Shown here: positions 1 through 8,845 of the stretch, one piece after another
Position numbering within the stretch: the stretch's first letter is position 1
Layout of the letters: each line of letters begins with the position of its first letter
Origin: JACMJL01 sp963791805
GTDB taxonomy: Bacteria; Bacillota; Clostridia; Clostridiales; Clostridiaceae
Length of the DNA stretch: 64,000 nucleotides
Assembly (NCBI GenBank): GCA_963791805.1
Contig: CAWBTU010000003.1
Location: 806,001 to 870,000, forward strand
Reading direction: 5' to 3'
Notes under the pieces: generated by a model
The model's input: the letters and a program-made list of their open reading frames with translations, nothing else
What the model was told of the DNA's origin: nothing
The model's database searches: none
Made by a program: the position numbers and the translations under genes

Positions 1-985
1 TTGAATCAGAAGAATCGTAAATTTTATTGAATTTTATATCCTTATTAGCTTTAGTTAAATCATCAATCTTATCATGAACATCCTTTGAAACTTGTATGGT
101 ATTTCCGTCGTCAGTTTTGTATACATTTAAAAGCAGTCCATCTTTGAAATTAGATTTGGTGAATAAAGAACCAGTTTCGGAACTATATTCAACAGTAGCA
201 ATATCATTTATCAAAACAACTTTCATGCCTTGACCTGCTGCTTTAGGCATTATAACAATTGGAATATTTTTAATATCATCTAAGGAATTTATTTTTTTAG
301 AAACTCGTATAGTTAAGCTCTTTTCATCAATATTTGTACTTCCTATAGGGAAAGAAACATTATTTGAATTAACTGCTGTTTGAACATCTTGTAAAGTTAA
401 GCCGTTTTCTCTTAATTTTTGTTCATTAAGCTTAATATAAAGGTTCTTGTTTTGTATTCCTTGAACATCTACACTTGAAACGCCTTTAATCCCACTTAGA
501 TCTGAGGTAAGCTTGGAGTTAACAAAATCTGAAAGTTCATCAATATTTTTTGAGCTTTCAATAGAATATGTCATGATAGGAAAACTTCCAAAACTTATTC
601 TAGATGTTACGGGCTTTTGAGCTCCATCTGGAAGAGTTATTTTATTAACCGCATCTATTATGTTGTTTTTAGCTTTTTCAAGATCAGCTGAATAGTTAAA
701 TTCAGTTACTATTATAGAAATGTTATCATTTGAAATTGTTTTTACATCTTTTATTCCCTGAATTCCTGAAATAGATTTTTGAATTGGATTTGTGACACCT
801 TCAGCAACATCCTCTGGAGCTGCACCTGGATAAACTGTAATGGTTGTGATTACTGGAATATTAATGTTTGGCATAGATTCTTTTTTAATATTCATAGAAG
901 AATATATGCCGCCTACAGCAATCATAATAACTGCTAGCAAAACAACAAAGGCGTTTTTCATTGAAAACTTAGTAAAAATTTTCAT
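1..985 (-). CDS. RND-family efflux transporter, N-terminal part (runs off the window)
   Basis: Reading from 985 downwards the frame stays open to the window edge, giving about 328 residues of a protein that is usually about 1000 long. It starts MKIFTKFSMKNAF, has one N-terminal membrane segment (about residues 9-28), then the AcrB-type stretch ESMPNINIPVITT and YPGAAPEDV, followed by the porter region. RND pumps of this kind export drugs, lipids or metabolites with the proton gradient. The ATG has a GGAGGG ribosome site at 992-998. In a Gram-positive host the partner outer-membrane channel is absent, so substrate and adaptor are unknown. Confidence 0.88.
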   Translation of the reverse strand, partial: MKIFTKFSMKNAFVVLLAVIMIAVGGIYSSMNIKKESMPNINIPVITTITVYPGAAPEDVAEGVTNPIQKSISGIQGIKDVKTISNDNISIIVTEFNYSADLEKAKNNIIDAVNKITLPDGAQKPVTSRISFGSFPIMTYSIESSKNIDELSDFVNSKLTSDLSGIKGVSSVDVQGIQNKNLYIKLNEQKLRENGLTLQDVQTAVNSNNVSFPIGSTNIDEKSLTIRVSKKINSLDDIKNIPIVIMPKAAGQGMKVVLINDIATVEYSSETGSLFTKSNFKDGLLLNVYKTDDGNTIQVSKDVHDKIDDLTKANKDIKFNKIYDSSDS

Positions 986-1007
986 TATTGTCCCTCCTAA
1001 TTCTTAG

Positions 1008-1130
1008 TTAGTACATTGAATAAAGACTACTTTGAACCTTTGCTTTTTCCATAAGCATTAATAGTTCCGTAAGATAGTCCTTGGCTAATTCAATTGTCAT
1101 ATTCTTTATTTTATCAATTTCATCTATTGA
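1008..1130 (-). pseudogene. Short open stretch just upstream of the RND gene, possible gene remnant
   Basis: The minus strand is open from 1130 to a stop at 1008-1010. It can start at the ATG at 1098-1100 and then encodes about 30 residues ending in KVQSSLYSMY. It is amphipathic and helix-like, lies 22 bp before the RND start, and reads like the C-terminal end of a larger regulator or adaptor. No family is recognised, and there is no room upstream for the rest of a gene. Confidence 0.25.
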
Positions 1131-1205
1131 TTACAAATTATATTGACTAAATTCTAGAATTTTAAGATAATAGATACGGAGTTGATTTAATTAAGGAGGA
1201 ATAAT

Positions 1206-1871
1206 ATGTTTAAGAAAAAACTTTTTATAGCCATGGTGCTAATAATTACTATATTAATCAGTGGTTGTGGTAGCGCTAGTAGTAGCTCCTCAAGTGAAGA
1301 TAAAGCTAATACTGGATCTGTTGAAACTTCAGATAAGGATAAAGATACTTCTAAACCTATCGTTACTATTGAAATGGAAGATGGTGCAAAGATTAAAGTT
1401 GAATTGTATCCACAAGTTGCCCCTAATACGGTTAATAACTTTATATCATTAGTACAAAAGGGATTCTATAATGGTGTGATTTTTCATAGAGTAATACCTG
1501 GTTTTATGATCCAAGGGGGAGACCCTCAAGGAAACGGATCAGGTGGCCCAGGATATACAATTAAAGGAGAGTTTACCAACAATGGATTTGACAATAACTT
1601 GAAGCATACTAGAGGGGTAATTTCCATGGGCAGAATTAGTGGACAAAATGATTCAGCTGGATCACAGTTTTTTATCATGGCGAAAGACTATCCTAGCTTA
1701 GATGGAGAATATGCCTCATTTGGTAAAGTTATTGAAGGTATGGATGAAGTTGATAAAATAGTAAATGTACAAAGAAGCGCTAGCGATAAGCCTTTAGTAG
1801 ATCAAAAAATGAAGAGCGTTACAGTGGATACATTTGGTGTTAAATATGAGGATGTTATTAAGGTAAAATAA
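1206..1871 (+). CDS. Cyclophilin-type peptidyl-prolyl cis-trans isomerase, lipoprotein
   Basis: This 221-residue protein has a lipoprotein signal peptide (MFKKKLF, hydrophobic core, lipobox ISGC with Cys21) and a Ser/Asp/Lys-rich linker. A cyclophilin domain fills residues about 47-215. Active-site motifs are visible: FHRVIPGFMIQGGDPQGNG, GVISMGR and GSQFFIM. Family knowledge says it speeds proline isomerisation; the signal places it on the outer face of the membrane, where it would help exported proteins fold. The start follows AAGGAGG at 1193-1199. The gene appears monocistronic, with a terminator directly after it. Confidence 0.93.
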   Translation: MFKKKLFIAMVLIITILISGCGSASSSSSSEDKANTGSVETSDKDKDTSKPIVTIEMEDGAKIKVELYPQVAPNTVNNFISLVQKGFYNGVIFHRVIPGFMIQGGDPQGNGSGGPGYTIKGEFTNNGFDNNLKHTRGVISMGRISGQNDSAGSQFFIMAKDYPSLDGEYASFGKVIEGMDEVDKIVNVQRSASDKPLVDQKMKSVTVDTFGVKYEDVIKVK

Positions 1872-1877
1872 TTATGC

Positions 1878-1906
1878 GGGCGCTAGAAACTTATCTAGAG
1901 CCCTTT
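1878..1906 (+). terminator. Rho-independent terminator after the cyclophilin gene
   Basis: Stem GGGCGCTAGA / TCTAGAGCCC (one mismatch) with a 6-nt loop, followed by TTT. Confidence 0.7.
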
Positions 1907-1950
1907 ACTAAGCAGTATTATAATTAAACTGAAAGAAGAGGAATTAAAAA

Positions 1951-2904
1951 ATGAAACCTATTAAAAACAAAGTTGTATTAGTTGGAGCAGGAATGGTAGG
2001 ATCTGCTATATTGAATTCGCTTTTGAGCTTAGATCTTATAGCAGAAATAGTTGTAATAGATCATAATGTAGATAAAGCAACAGGTGAAGCACTTGATGCA
2101 AGCCATACTACTTCTTTTGCTTATAGTCCTAATGTTTATGTAAGGGTTGGGGATTATGAAGATTGTAGTGATGCGCAGATAATTGTTATATCCGCGGGTC
2201 CAAGTCTAAAACCTGGTGAGAGTGGTACTCGTCTTGATTTAGCTCAGAAGAATATTAAAGTTATGGACTCCATTATGACCTCAATTTGTAAGTATACTAA
2301 AGATGCAATTATTATAATTGTTACTAATCCGGTGGATATTGCTACATATTTTGCTCAGAATAAGTTTAATTATCCTATGGAAAAAATAATTGGTACAGGT
2401 ACTTTGCTTGATACGGCAAGATTTAGAAGAATGCTTGCCATGAAGTATAAAGTTGATACAAAAAATGTACATGGGTATATTCTAGGAGAGCATGGAGAAA
2501 GTGCCTTTGCAACCTGGAGTCTTGTAAATATTGCTGGAATTCAAGTAAATAGATTAGATGAAATCATGGGTGATGGGACTAAATTAAACCATGAAGAAGT
2601 AGTCAGTAATGTAAAAACAGTAGGAATGGATATACTTCGCCTTAAAGGATATACAAGCTCTGGAATTGCAATGAGCGTTAGCAGACTAGTAAAAGGAATC
2701 CTTTTAAATGAATTAAGCGTAGTACCAGTTTCAACAACCCTTGAAGGAGAATATGGCATTAACAATGTTGCATTAAGTGTTCCTTGTGTAATCTCAAGTG
2801 AAGGTATTTCTAAAAAGCTCGAGGTGCCAATATCAAATGATGAAAAAGCATTACTCATAAAAAGTGCAGAAACTTTAAAAAATCTACTGGTAAAATTGAA
2901 TTGA
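1951..2904 (+). CDS. L-lactate/2-hydroxyacid dehydrogenase family (LDH/MDH fold)
   Basis: This 317-residue NAD-dependent enzyme has the Rossmann motif GAGMVGSA (residues 12-19), acidic Asp37 for NAD ribose, TNPVDIATY, the catalytic pair Asp154/Arg157 (GTGTLLDTARFRR) and the catalytic His181 in GEHGES. Family members interconvert 2-oxoacids and L-2-hydroxyacids. At the substrate-specificity loop, where lactate enzymes have Gln and malate enzymes Arg, this protein has Leu86 (AGPSLKPGESGTRLDL) and a two-residue insertion. Pyruvate may therefore not be its best substrate; a branched or hydrophobic 2-oxoacid is an inference. The start has a GAAGAGG site. Confidence 0.85.
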   Translation: MKPIKNKVVLVGAGMVGSAILNSLLSLDLIAEIVVIDHNVDKATGEALDASHTTSFAYSPNVYVRVGDYEDCSDAQIIVISAGPSLKPGESGTRLDLAQKNIKVMDSIMTSICKYTKDAIIIIVTNPVDIATYFAQNKFNYPMEKIIGTGTLLDTARFRRMLAMKYKVDTKNVHGYILGEHGESAFATWSLVNIAGIQVNRLDEIMGDGTKLNHEEVVSNVKTVGMDILRLKGYTSSGIAMSVSRLVKGILLNELSVVPVSTTLEGEYGINNVALSVPCVISSEGISKKLEVPISNDEKALLIKSAETLKNLLVKLN

Positions 2905-3116
2905 ATTTAAAGTTAGTTAGCTACATTAAAAATTAAAATTATATTGCACATGCCACAGAGTATTATTCCTTAAGCTATACTATTTTGATATAATGATATT
3001 TAGAGGAGAAAAACTTTAAATATTATTATAAAAGTATAACTATTTGAGAGGAATTATAGTTAGGTTGTCGAATAGTATCAATATTGAAATCATATGCAAC
3101 TGAGAGGGATGAAATT

Positions 3117-4184
3117 ATGAATAAAAAAATCGCATCTCTGACAATTAACGAATTAGAAATTGGCATGGTAACAGCAAAAGAAATATATTTTGGTCAAACT
3201 GTGCTGGTTGGAAAAGGAGTTATAATAACAGAAGCAACAATAGATAGTTTAAAACAGAAATTTATATTTGAGAAAATCGAAGTATATACTAATGATGAAG
3301 GTGCACCAGAGCATGTTGCCATTTTTAAAGAGAAAACTGTAGAAGATATTGCTATAAGCTTTGATGAATTTTCAATTAATGTTAAAAATATTTTTGGTAA
3401 TTTGTTTAGTGATCCAACGAACACAATGAAAGAAGTACGAGTTTTTGTAAGCAAAATTCAGGCTGAATTAGATTCTCCGGGAGCTATTATTAAAGATGTA
3501 GTGCTTCATGGAAGTAGAGATGATAGCATTTATAGGCATTCAGTTAATGTGGCAGCATTAAGCTCTATTCTTGGCGGATGGCTAAAATTGGAGGAAAGTA
3601 AAATACACCTTTTGACTTATTCAGCAATTCTTCATGACTTTGGAAAAACTAAAATTGATGGAGGGCTACTTAATAAAGTTGAAAAGTTAACAGCAGAAGA
3701 GTTTAAGCTTATTAAAAACCATCCAGTATTAGGGTATGAAGAGATAAAAAAAATACACTATTTAGACTCATCAGTAAGTTATGGAGTATTGATGCATCAC
3801 GAGAGATTAGATGGTTCAGGTTATCCATTTGGAATCAAAGAAGAGAAAATACACCAATTTGCTAAAATTATAGCTATTGCAGATATTTTTGATGCAGTTA
3901 ATTCTGATAGAACTTATAAAAAAAGTAAAGGTCCCTTTGAAGTTCTTGAGCTAATCCAAGAAGAAAGTCTTGGAAAATTGGATTATGAATACAGTAAAGT
4001 ATTTCTAGATCATATAATTAATTATTATATGGGTGAAAAGGTACTACTTAATACTAAAGAAGTGTGCAAAATAATACAGATTAATATTAATGATTTGACC
4101 CGGCCGCTGTTACTAGGTAATGATGGTTTTATTGACCTAAAAAAGGAAAAGCATTTATTCGTAGAAGAGTTAGTTATAGACTGA
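3117..4184 (+). CDS. HD-GYP domain protein, probable cyclic-di-GMP phosphodiesterase
   Basis: This is a 355-residue protein. The first ~125 residues resemble the DUF3391-like N-terminal region common in HD-GYP proteins, and the HD-GYP domain covers about 135-320. The metal-binding HD is at His173-Asp174 (LHDFGKTK) and the family signature HHERLDGSGYP at residues 227-237. These enzymes hydrolyse c-di-GMP, which in clostridia often controls motility and pili. I chose the ATG at 3117 because GAGAGGG lies just upstream; an in-frame ATG at 3084 has no such site. No sensor or membrane segment is seen. Confidence 0.88.
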   Translation: MNKKIASLTINELEIGMVTAKEIYFGQTVLVGKGVIITEATIDSLKQKFIFEKIEVYTNDEGAPEHVAIFKEKTVEDIAISFDEFSINVKNIFGNLFSDPTNTMKEVRVFVSKIQAELDSPGAIIKDVVLHGSRDDSIYRHSVNVAALSSILGGWLKLEESKIHLLTYSAILHDFGKTKIDGGLLNKVEKLTAEEFKLIKNHPVLGYEEIKKIHYLDSSVSYGVLMHHERLDGSGYPFGIKEEKIHQFAKIIAIADIFDAVNSDRTYKKSKGPFEVLELIQEESLGKLDYEYSKVFLDHIINYYMGEKVLLNTKEVCKIIQININDLTRPLLLGNDGFIDLKKEKHLFVEELVID

Positions 4185-4209
4185 ATAAATTATAAAAAAA
4201 TAGAAGCAA

Positions 4210-4238
4210 GGGCTCCAAATTCAATTGGAGCCCTTTTT
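4210..4238 (+). terminator. Terminator between the HD-GYP gene and the convergent oxidoreductase
   Basis: Perfect 9-bp stem GGGCTCCAA / TTGGAGCCC, 6-nt loop, then TTTTT. It overlaps the stop codon of the convergent minus-strand gene by a few bases. Confidence 0.88.
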
Positions 4239-5604
4239 ATAATGAGAACTTTTCAAAGTGAATGTTTGATTTCTTTACTCCCATTTCTTTTAGATTAGGA
4301 ACAACTGTATTCATTAAAATTGGAGGGCCACAGATATAGAAACCAGAAGATGAAATATCTACTTTGTAGTCTCCAAGTATTTTTTCTATTTTTGCTCTGT
4401 TTACAAGTCCTTTTTCACCATTCCAAGAATCATCTTTAAACATTACCGGAACAAAGTGAAAATTTTTCATAGAAGCTTCAGCAATTTTAAAATCATCTGA
4501 GCAAATTAGTGCAGCTGTATTGTTTATCCCCCAAATAAGTATTACTTCACGATCTTTATCCCATTCTGTCATATATCTTATCATTGATAGATTAGGAGTT
4601 ATTCCGACTCCACCCGCAATTAGAACAGTTGTCTTTTCATCTGAATAATTAGTGTAAGAAAATCTTCCATAAGGTGCATCAACTCTTACTTTATCGCCAA
4701 TCCTTACTTTGCCTATTTCTTTTGTGAAATCTCCAAGTTCCTTAATCGTAAAAGAAATATATTCTTTGTTTAAAGGACTAGAAGATATAGAAAATGGATG
4801 TTGCTCGGCGTTAATGGTTTCACTATAAATTTTTATGTATCCAAACTGACCAGGTTTATATCCGAATATTTTACCTTTTTCGGGTGCCAGATTTAAGCTC
4901 CACATAGTATCTGATTCTTTGATTACATCTTTTACAATAAATAAATGTCTGCTAAGCCAAAATTTCTTTATAAAAGTGTGGTAAATATAGCAAAATAGCC
5001 CTAAAGCAAAATATATACTAAAGACTAATTTAGTTGCAGAGTGGTTTTTTAGAGCAGGAGTTTGTAGTACATGCAAAAACATTAATATATATGCTACAAG
5101 AACTATATTATGCACTAATACTTGTCCATTATATTTAAACAGCTTAAATTTTGAGAAAGTTGTACGAAGCTTTTCAATTAGTTTTATCTTTAATAGAATT
5201 GTGCTGGCCACAAAAATTGATGCTAATATGACCACCCCAATAAAGATATAAAATGAGACGCTGCCATAGAATTTTAAATTGCCTCCACCGCCACCTTCCA
5301 CGATAGCTTGGTGAATAAATATCAAAAATACAGCAATAAAGGCCATGAGTCCGTGGAATATATAAAATTTATCGAGGCCAAAATATTTTTCTATTATCTT
5401 GGGCTTAGAGCTTAGTACAAATTCGTAAACTAGCCAAACAAATGCTAGAGTACCAGTCACCATTGCAATAAAGTTTCTAGTATCATTGAATTTAATGGTG
5501 TTTGAATTATAAATGAATAGAATAGGGATAATTGGTGATAAGAAATACACCGAAAGCCAAAATAACTTTCCAATAAGAATTGAAGATTTTTTTGAACTGT
5601 TCAT
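4237..5604 (-). CDS. Ferric-reductase-like membrane flavoprotein (cytochrome b + FAD/NAD(P)H oxidoreductase)
   Basis: This 455-residue protein has an N-terminal membrane part with about six helices (residues ~10-205). Two histidine pairs there fit haem ligation: His in FHGLMAF and IHQAIV, and in LVHNIVL and FLHVLQ. A ferredoxin-reductase-type module follows (about 215-455) with the FAD motif HPFSISSSP, the nucleotide motif GGVGITPNLSM and the C-terminal YICGPPILM. It is expected to pass electrons from NAD(P)H through FAD to haem and across the membrane. The true acceptor (iron, oxygen or another) is unknown. The start has GAGGAGG upstream. Confidence 0.88.
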   Translation of the reverse strand: MNSSKKSSILIGKLFWLSVYFLSPIIPILFIYNSNTIKFNDTRNFIAMVTGTLAFVWLVYEFVLSSKPKIIEKYFGLDKFYIFHGLMAFIAVFLIFIHQAIVEGGGGGNLKFYGSVSFYIFIGVVILASIFVASTILLKIKLIEKLRTTFSKFKLFKYNGQVLVHNIVLVAYILMFLHVLQTPALKNHSATKLVFSIYFALGLFCYIYHTFIKKFWLSRHLFIVKDVIKESDTMWSLNLAPEKGKIFGYKPGQFGYIKIYSETINAEQHPFSISSSPLNKEYISFTIKELGDFTKEIGKVRIGDKVRVDAPYGRFSYTNYSDEKTTVLIAGGVGITPNLSMIRYMTEWDKDREVILIWGINNTAALICSDDFKIAEASMKNFHFVPVMFKDDSWNGEKGLVNRAKIEKILGDYKVDISSSGFYICGPPILMNTVVPNLKEMGVKKSNIHFEKFSL

Positions 5605-5844
5605 TTTTTATCCTCCTCTACACTAAGCATTGTAACATTTTCTAATAGTAAAAGTAATAAAAAACAAAAAAAGTACTTAGTAAACTCTATTCTATTATGT
5701 AGAGATTTCTTGGAGAAAAGAAAAAAAGATAAATATTTTTTAGCACCTATGTAGGTTTTAATGAGACTATTCTATATAATTACAAAATTACAAATTCATC
5801 AATTTTATAATTCTCTCAAAATAAAAGAACTGGAAACTAATTTA

Positions 5845-6639
5845 TTATAAATTAGTTTCTAAGTATGCAACAGTAAAGGTATTAAATCTACAAAACAATC
5901 CAGTTCCTAGAACTGAGTTTCGGGGGGTGCCTTTAATTTCACCAGATAAAATCTTTTCTACAGCATCTTTATGTTCATATAAAATTGATGAATCTAGTTT
6001 ATATCTACCGTGATAAGGTACTACATAGTTAATTTTTGGGGCCATTGCTATTAACTTATCTATGCTATTAAGAAAAGTGCCTAAAGATAAGCTCTCCTTT
6101 AAATTAACTAAAACATTTCCTTCAGAAATGGTATCTCCTGAGAACAGCAAGCCACTATTATTGTCAAACAAGCAAATGCTTCCGGCAGTGTGACCAGGAG
6201 TATCGATAATATCAACAATTCGATCACCTAAATCAAAATACTTTATTTCATCCAAAGTAATAAAATTATCAAATTCTCTTTCTATCCACCCATCTGGTAG
6301 AAAATCACTAGGAAAGCCTTTTGAATAACCTTTTGGTGCAAACTTTTCTATAAAGTGAGTTCTATATTCTTTTGTGAAAATAATATGAGCATTCTCTAAA
6401 TCACTGCTTTTTATATAAGCATGGTCAAACTCATAGTTTCCACTTATATGATCAATATGACCATGGGTATTAACTACTATTAATGGTAATGAAGTTAAAG
6501 ATGAAACAATCTTTAATAATCTGCCAGTTCCCCAGCCGGTATCAATTAGTAGAGCCTTTTCCTTTCCTTCGATTAGGCATATATTAAGTGAGCTATCCTC
6601 AATTAGCCAAACTTTATCTGCAATTTCTTCTACGTTCAT
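5845..6639 (-). CDS. MBL-fold metallo-hydrolase
   Basis: A 264-residue protein with the metallo-beta-lactamase metal signature THGHIDHISG (HxHxDH), the later metal ligands DTPGHTAGS and SGDTI, and a final PYHGRY histidine. Known relatives include glyoxalase II, flavodiiron and lactonase enzymes; nothing here selects among them. There is a good ribosome site (GGAGGCG) before the ATG. It is divergent from the PAS gene and appears monocistronic. Confidence 0.88.
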   Translation of the reverse strand: MNVEEIADKVWLIEDSSLNICLIEGKEKALLIDTGWGTGRLLKIVSSLTSLPLIVVNTHGHIDHISGNYEFDHAYIKSSDLENAHIIFTKEYRTHFIEKFAPKGYSKGFPSDFLPDGWIEREFDNFITLDEIKYFDLGDRIVDIIDTPGHTAGSICLFDNNSGLLFSGDTISEGNVLVNLKESLSLGTFLNSIDKLIAMAPKINYVVPYHGRYKLDSSILYEHKDAVEKILSGEIKGTPRNSVLGTGLFCRFNTFTVAYLETNL

Positions 6640-6828
6640 AAGACGCCTCCTAAAATGTTCTATAAATTATAATTATATTAATAAGTATTATTATGTCAAT
6701 ATTAATCTTAGAAAATTGACAAAAAATTAACAAGTTAATATCGAATTTATTTTCGAAAACAGGCATAAGTTAAATAAAACAATAAAATTAGTAAGAATTC
6801 ACCAATTAATTATGGAGGAGAGGTAAAA

Positions 6829-7224
6829 ATGCTTGAGTTGGATTTACTCAATAAAAATATCTTAGACAACATATATGAAGGTGCCTATATTTTAGATAAT
6901 AATAAAATAATAACCTATTGGAATAAGAGCGCGGAGAGAATTACAGGATACACTGGAGTTGAAGTTCTAGGGAAATGCTGTAAAGACAATGTTTTATCTC
7001 ATGTAGATTCCAGGGAGCAGGTTCTATGCAACAATAGGTGCCCGGTTTCAAAAGCATTAAATTCTGGAGATATACAAGAAAAGCATATTTACTTACATCA
7101 TAAAGAAGGATATGATGTGGCAGTGAGTATTAGAGTAATTCCTATAAAAAATTCTATGGGTTCAGTTATCAGCGCACTGCAATTTTTTACTGACGATAGT
7201 TTTCATCCGATTAATAGAATATAA
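6829..7224 (+). CDS. Stand-alone PAS domain protein with a conserved Cys cluster
   Basis: This 131-residue protein is essentially one PAS domain (ILDNIYEGAYILDNN, YWNKSAERITGY, VISALQFFTDD). It carries the insertion LCNNRCPVSKAL and an upstream GKCCKDN. The same Cys-x3-Cys-Pro motif is familiar from PAS domains joined to diguanylate cyclases, but no output domain follows here. It could be a small sensor acting on a separate partner; that is inference. The start is preceded by GGAGGAGAGG. It is flanked by a divergent hydrolase and a shared terminator. Confidence 0.82.
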   Translation: MLELDLLNKNILDNIYEGAYILDNNKIITYWNKSAERITGYTGVEVLGKCCKDNVLSHVDSREQVLCNNRCPVSKALNSGDIQEKHIYLHHKEGYDVAVSIRVIPIKNSMGSVISALQFFTDDSFHPINRI

Positions 7225-7258
7225 AGAAGTAATTCAAACATATTCAAACATAGTTAAG

Positions 7259-7300
7259 GAGATAGATATAATATTCCAATTATATTCTATCTCTTCTTTA
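7259..7300. terminator. Probable bidirectional terminator between the PAS gene and a convergent small gene
   Basis: GAGATAGATATAAT pairs with ATTATATTCTATCTC with one bulged base, followed by TTCTTTA on the plus strand. It overlaps the 3' end of the convergent minus-strand gene. Confidence 0.65.
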
Positions 7301-7565
7301 TAAATGGATAGGCTATTATGAAAATTAGCGTAAAAACTAGGCATGCTGATAAATATCTTAGAAAGGTTTGGAAATCAGAGCTCAAATTATCCATTAATTT
7401 CTCTGAATCCAAACAAATTATTATGTATATAATAAATTTTAAGAAAAAATAAGCAGAAACTATAAAACCTGAAATTACAAGAGCCTCTATGTCATTATTT
7501 GAATATACAATTATGAAAATTACTAAAATTAGTATCAAGGAAAGAAAAACCCATATTGAATCCAT
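7287..7565 (-). CDS. Small membrane protein, unknown function
   Basis: About 92 residues with three predicted membrane helices (SIWVFLSLILILVIFIIVY, ALVISGFIVSAYFFLKFII and YLSACLVFTLIFIIAYPF) and a basic end KKR. I chose the ATG at 7565 rather than the TTG at 7580, because the TTG lies within the GGAG ribosome site that serves the ATG. No family is recognised. Confidence 0.6.
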   Translation of the reverse strand: MDSIWVFLSLILILVIFIIVYSNNDIEALVISGFIVSAYFFLKFIIYIIICLDSEKLMDNLSSDFQTFLRYLSACLVFTLIFIIAYPFIKKR

Positions 7566-7650
7566 TATATTTAACTCCAAGTTATAAAAATATTCTTAGT
7601 ATAATATATTCTTAGGAGTACAATTTTATTTCAGAATACTTTATGAAGAA

Positions 7651-7686
7651 AAATAAAAAAACCATAGAAGTGGGGACTTCTATGGT
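7651..7686 (-). terminator. Orphan terminator reading leftwards
   Basis: Perfect 11-bp stem ACCATAGAAGT / ACTTCTATGGT with a GGGG loop. On the minus strand it is followed by a long T run (A run at 7655-7660). No clear minus-strand gene lies to its right, so it may end an unrecognised small RNA or a decayed gene. Confidence 0.6.
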
Positions 7687-7756
7687 TTCTAAGGGGTAGG
7701 TATAGTCTGTAACTGTGCTGACAGAAATCTTGCAAAAAGTCTGGAGGAATAATGCT

Positions 7757-7834
7757 ATGATTGTGCAAACTATTTATACTAATTATTTTGATAGACCTGA
7801 TTTAAATATTTACAACAAATGCACAGTTACATGA
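7757..7834 (+). CDS. Possible 25-residue peptide
   Basis: ATG at 7757 preceded by CTGGAGGAATAATGCT, encoding MIVQTIYTNYFDRPDLNIYN and five more residues. Only the ribosome site supports it. The rest of 7566-8060 shows no gene. Confidence 0.2.
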   Translation: MIVQTIYTNYFDRPDLNIYNKCTVT

Positions 7835-8063
7835 AAAGGAATTTATCTATAGTTTAGTAATAAGCTAATTTATTAACAACATTCGACTTCTTTATATAAA
7901 TAATAGCAACAAACAAATACATAGTCAATGGTTTTTATAGAAATTTTAATTTAAATCCTTCGACAAACAATAAATAAAGTAAAATATTCTAATTCAATTA
8001 CAAAAACCAGAAATTCATACTGGGTTTAGAGGTTAAAACGAAATATTTGTCGAAATATAGGAT

Positions 8064-8245
8064 GGGAGTATTCCTTATATTAGAACTACTAATTCTGATG
8101 ATAAAAAGTTGGTTTGCTATGTTTATGATGATAATTATGCAATTATATGATAATTACATCCAAAAAATTCAATATTGACGAAGTAACGCTAACAGTATAT
8201 AATAAAGTTCGTGACAATTTAATTAGCTTAGGCGTACGGGTGTAA
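8064..8245 (+). pseudogene. Probable decayed coding remnant upstream of tRNA-Ser
   Basis: Two short open stretches in different frames read as protein-like sequence: IPYIRTTNSDDKKLVCYVYD, then after a frame change KKFNIDEVTLTVYNKVRDNL ending in a stop at 8243-8245. Neither has a good ribosome site. The tRNA promoter lies inside the second stretch, which suggests an old gene end. The family is not recognised. Confidence 0.3.
8175..8203 (+). promoter_or_regulatory. Sigma-A-type promoter for tRNA-Ser / SRP RNA
   Basis: -35 TTGACG, 17-bp spacer, -10 TATAAT, about 70 bp before the tRNA 5' end. Confidence 0.7.
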
Positions 8246-8280
8246 TTATAATATAGGCGTACCTAAAGCATGTCATACGT

Positions 8281-8370
8281 GGAGAGATGTCCGAGCGGTT
8301 GAAGGAGCACGCCTGGAAAGCGTGTGTAGGGGCAACTCTACCAGGGGTTCGAATCCCCTTTTCTCCGCCA
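8281..8370 (+). tRNA. tRNA-Ser (anticodon GGA)
   Basis: A 90-nt class II tRNA with a long variable arm. The acceptor GGAGAGA pairs with the 3' TTTCTCC region, the anticodon loop is CTGGAAA (GGA), the T arm is GGGGTTCGAATCCCC, and the 3' CCA is encoded. SRP RNA follows 7 nt later, as in many Firmicutes. Confidence 0.96.
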
Positions 8371-8377
8371 GTTAAAC

Positions 8378-8650
8378 TTTGTCGTGCTAGATGGGGAGTT
8401 AGCGGTGCCCTGTAACCTGCAACCCGCTGTAGCAGGATTGAATTCCCAGCTGAGGCATTAACTTGTGAGGCCTGACCATTAAAAGTGGTGTTGAGAACCG
8501 GGTCCCACGCAATGAAAATTCATGAACCCCGTCAGATCCGGAAGGAAGCAGCGGTAAGTGAAATCTTTCATGTGCCGTGGAAAAATCTGGTTTGAGCTAA
8601 CTGTAGTGGTAACGCTCATAGGCTATTGTCGAAGCTGGGTGCGCGGCATT
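8378..8650 (+). ncRNA. ffs: Signal recognition particle RNA, large Firmicutes type
   Basis: About 270 nt. The 5' Alu-domain start GTGCTAGATGGGGAGTTAGC, the GGTGCCCTGTAACC segment and the universal SRP core (GTCAGATCCGGAAGGAAGCA at about 8532-8551) are all visible, and the 3' end closes the long hairpin. It binds Ffh and directs membrane-protein translation. In most relatives dnaX follows directly; here dnaX is 13 kb away. Confidence 0.95.
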
Positions 8651-8671
8651 ACATAATTTATTAAAGTTATA

Positions 8672-8708
8672 ATCACAACAAATGTATAGTTTGTTGTGAT
8701 TTTTTTTG
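8672..8708 (+). terminator. SRP RNA terminator
   Basis: Perfect 11-bp stem ATCACAACAAA / TTTGTTGTGAT with a 7-nt loop, then a run of T. The stretch 8709-8845 is AT-rich with nothing recognisable. Confidence 0.9.
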
Positions 8709-8845
8709 TAAAATTAAACTTCGATTATAGGTTTTACTATAATTTGGAGTTTTTTTTTTAATGATTAAATTTTTTTCTTACTAACAACCAAATACTAAAT
8801 AACTTTTAATATTTATAAAAGTTTGTAGAATACTTATCAGAAGTA

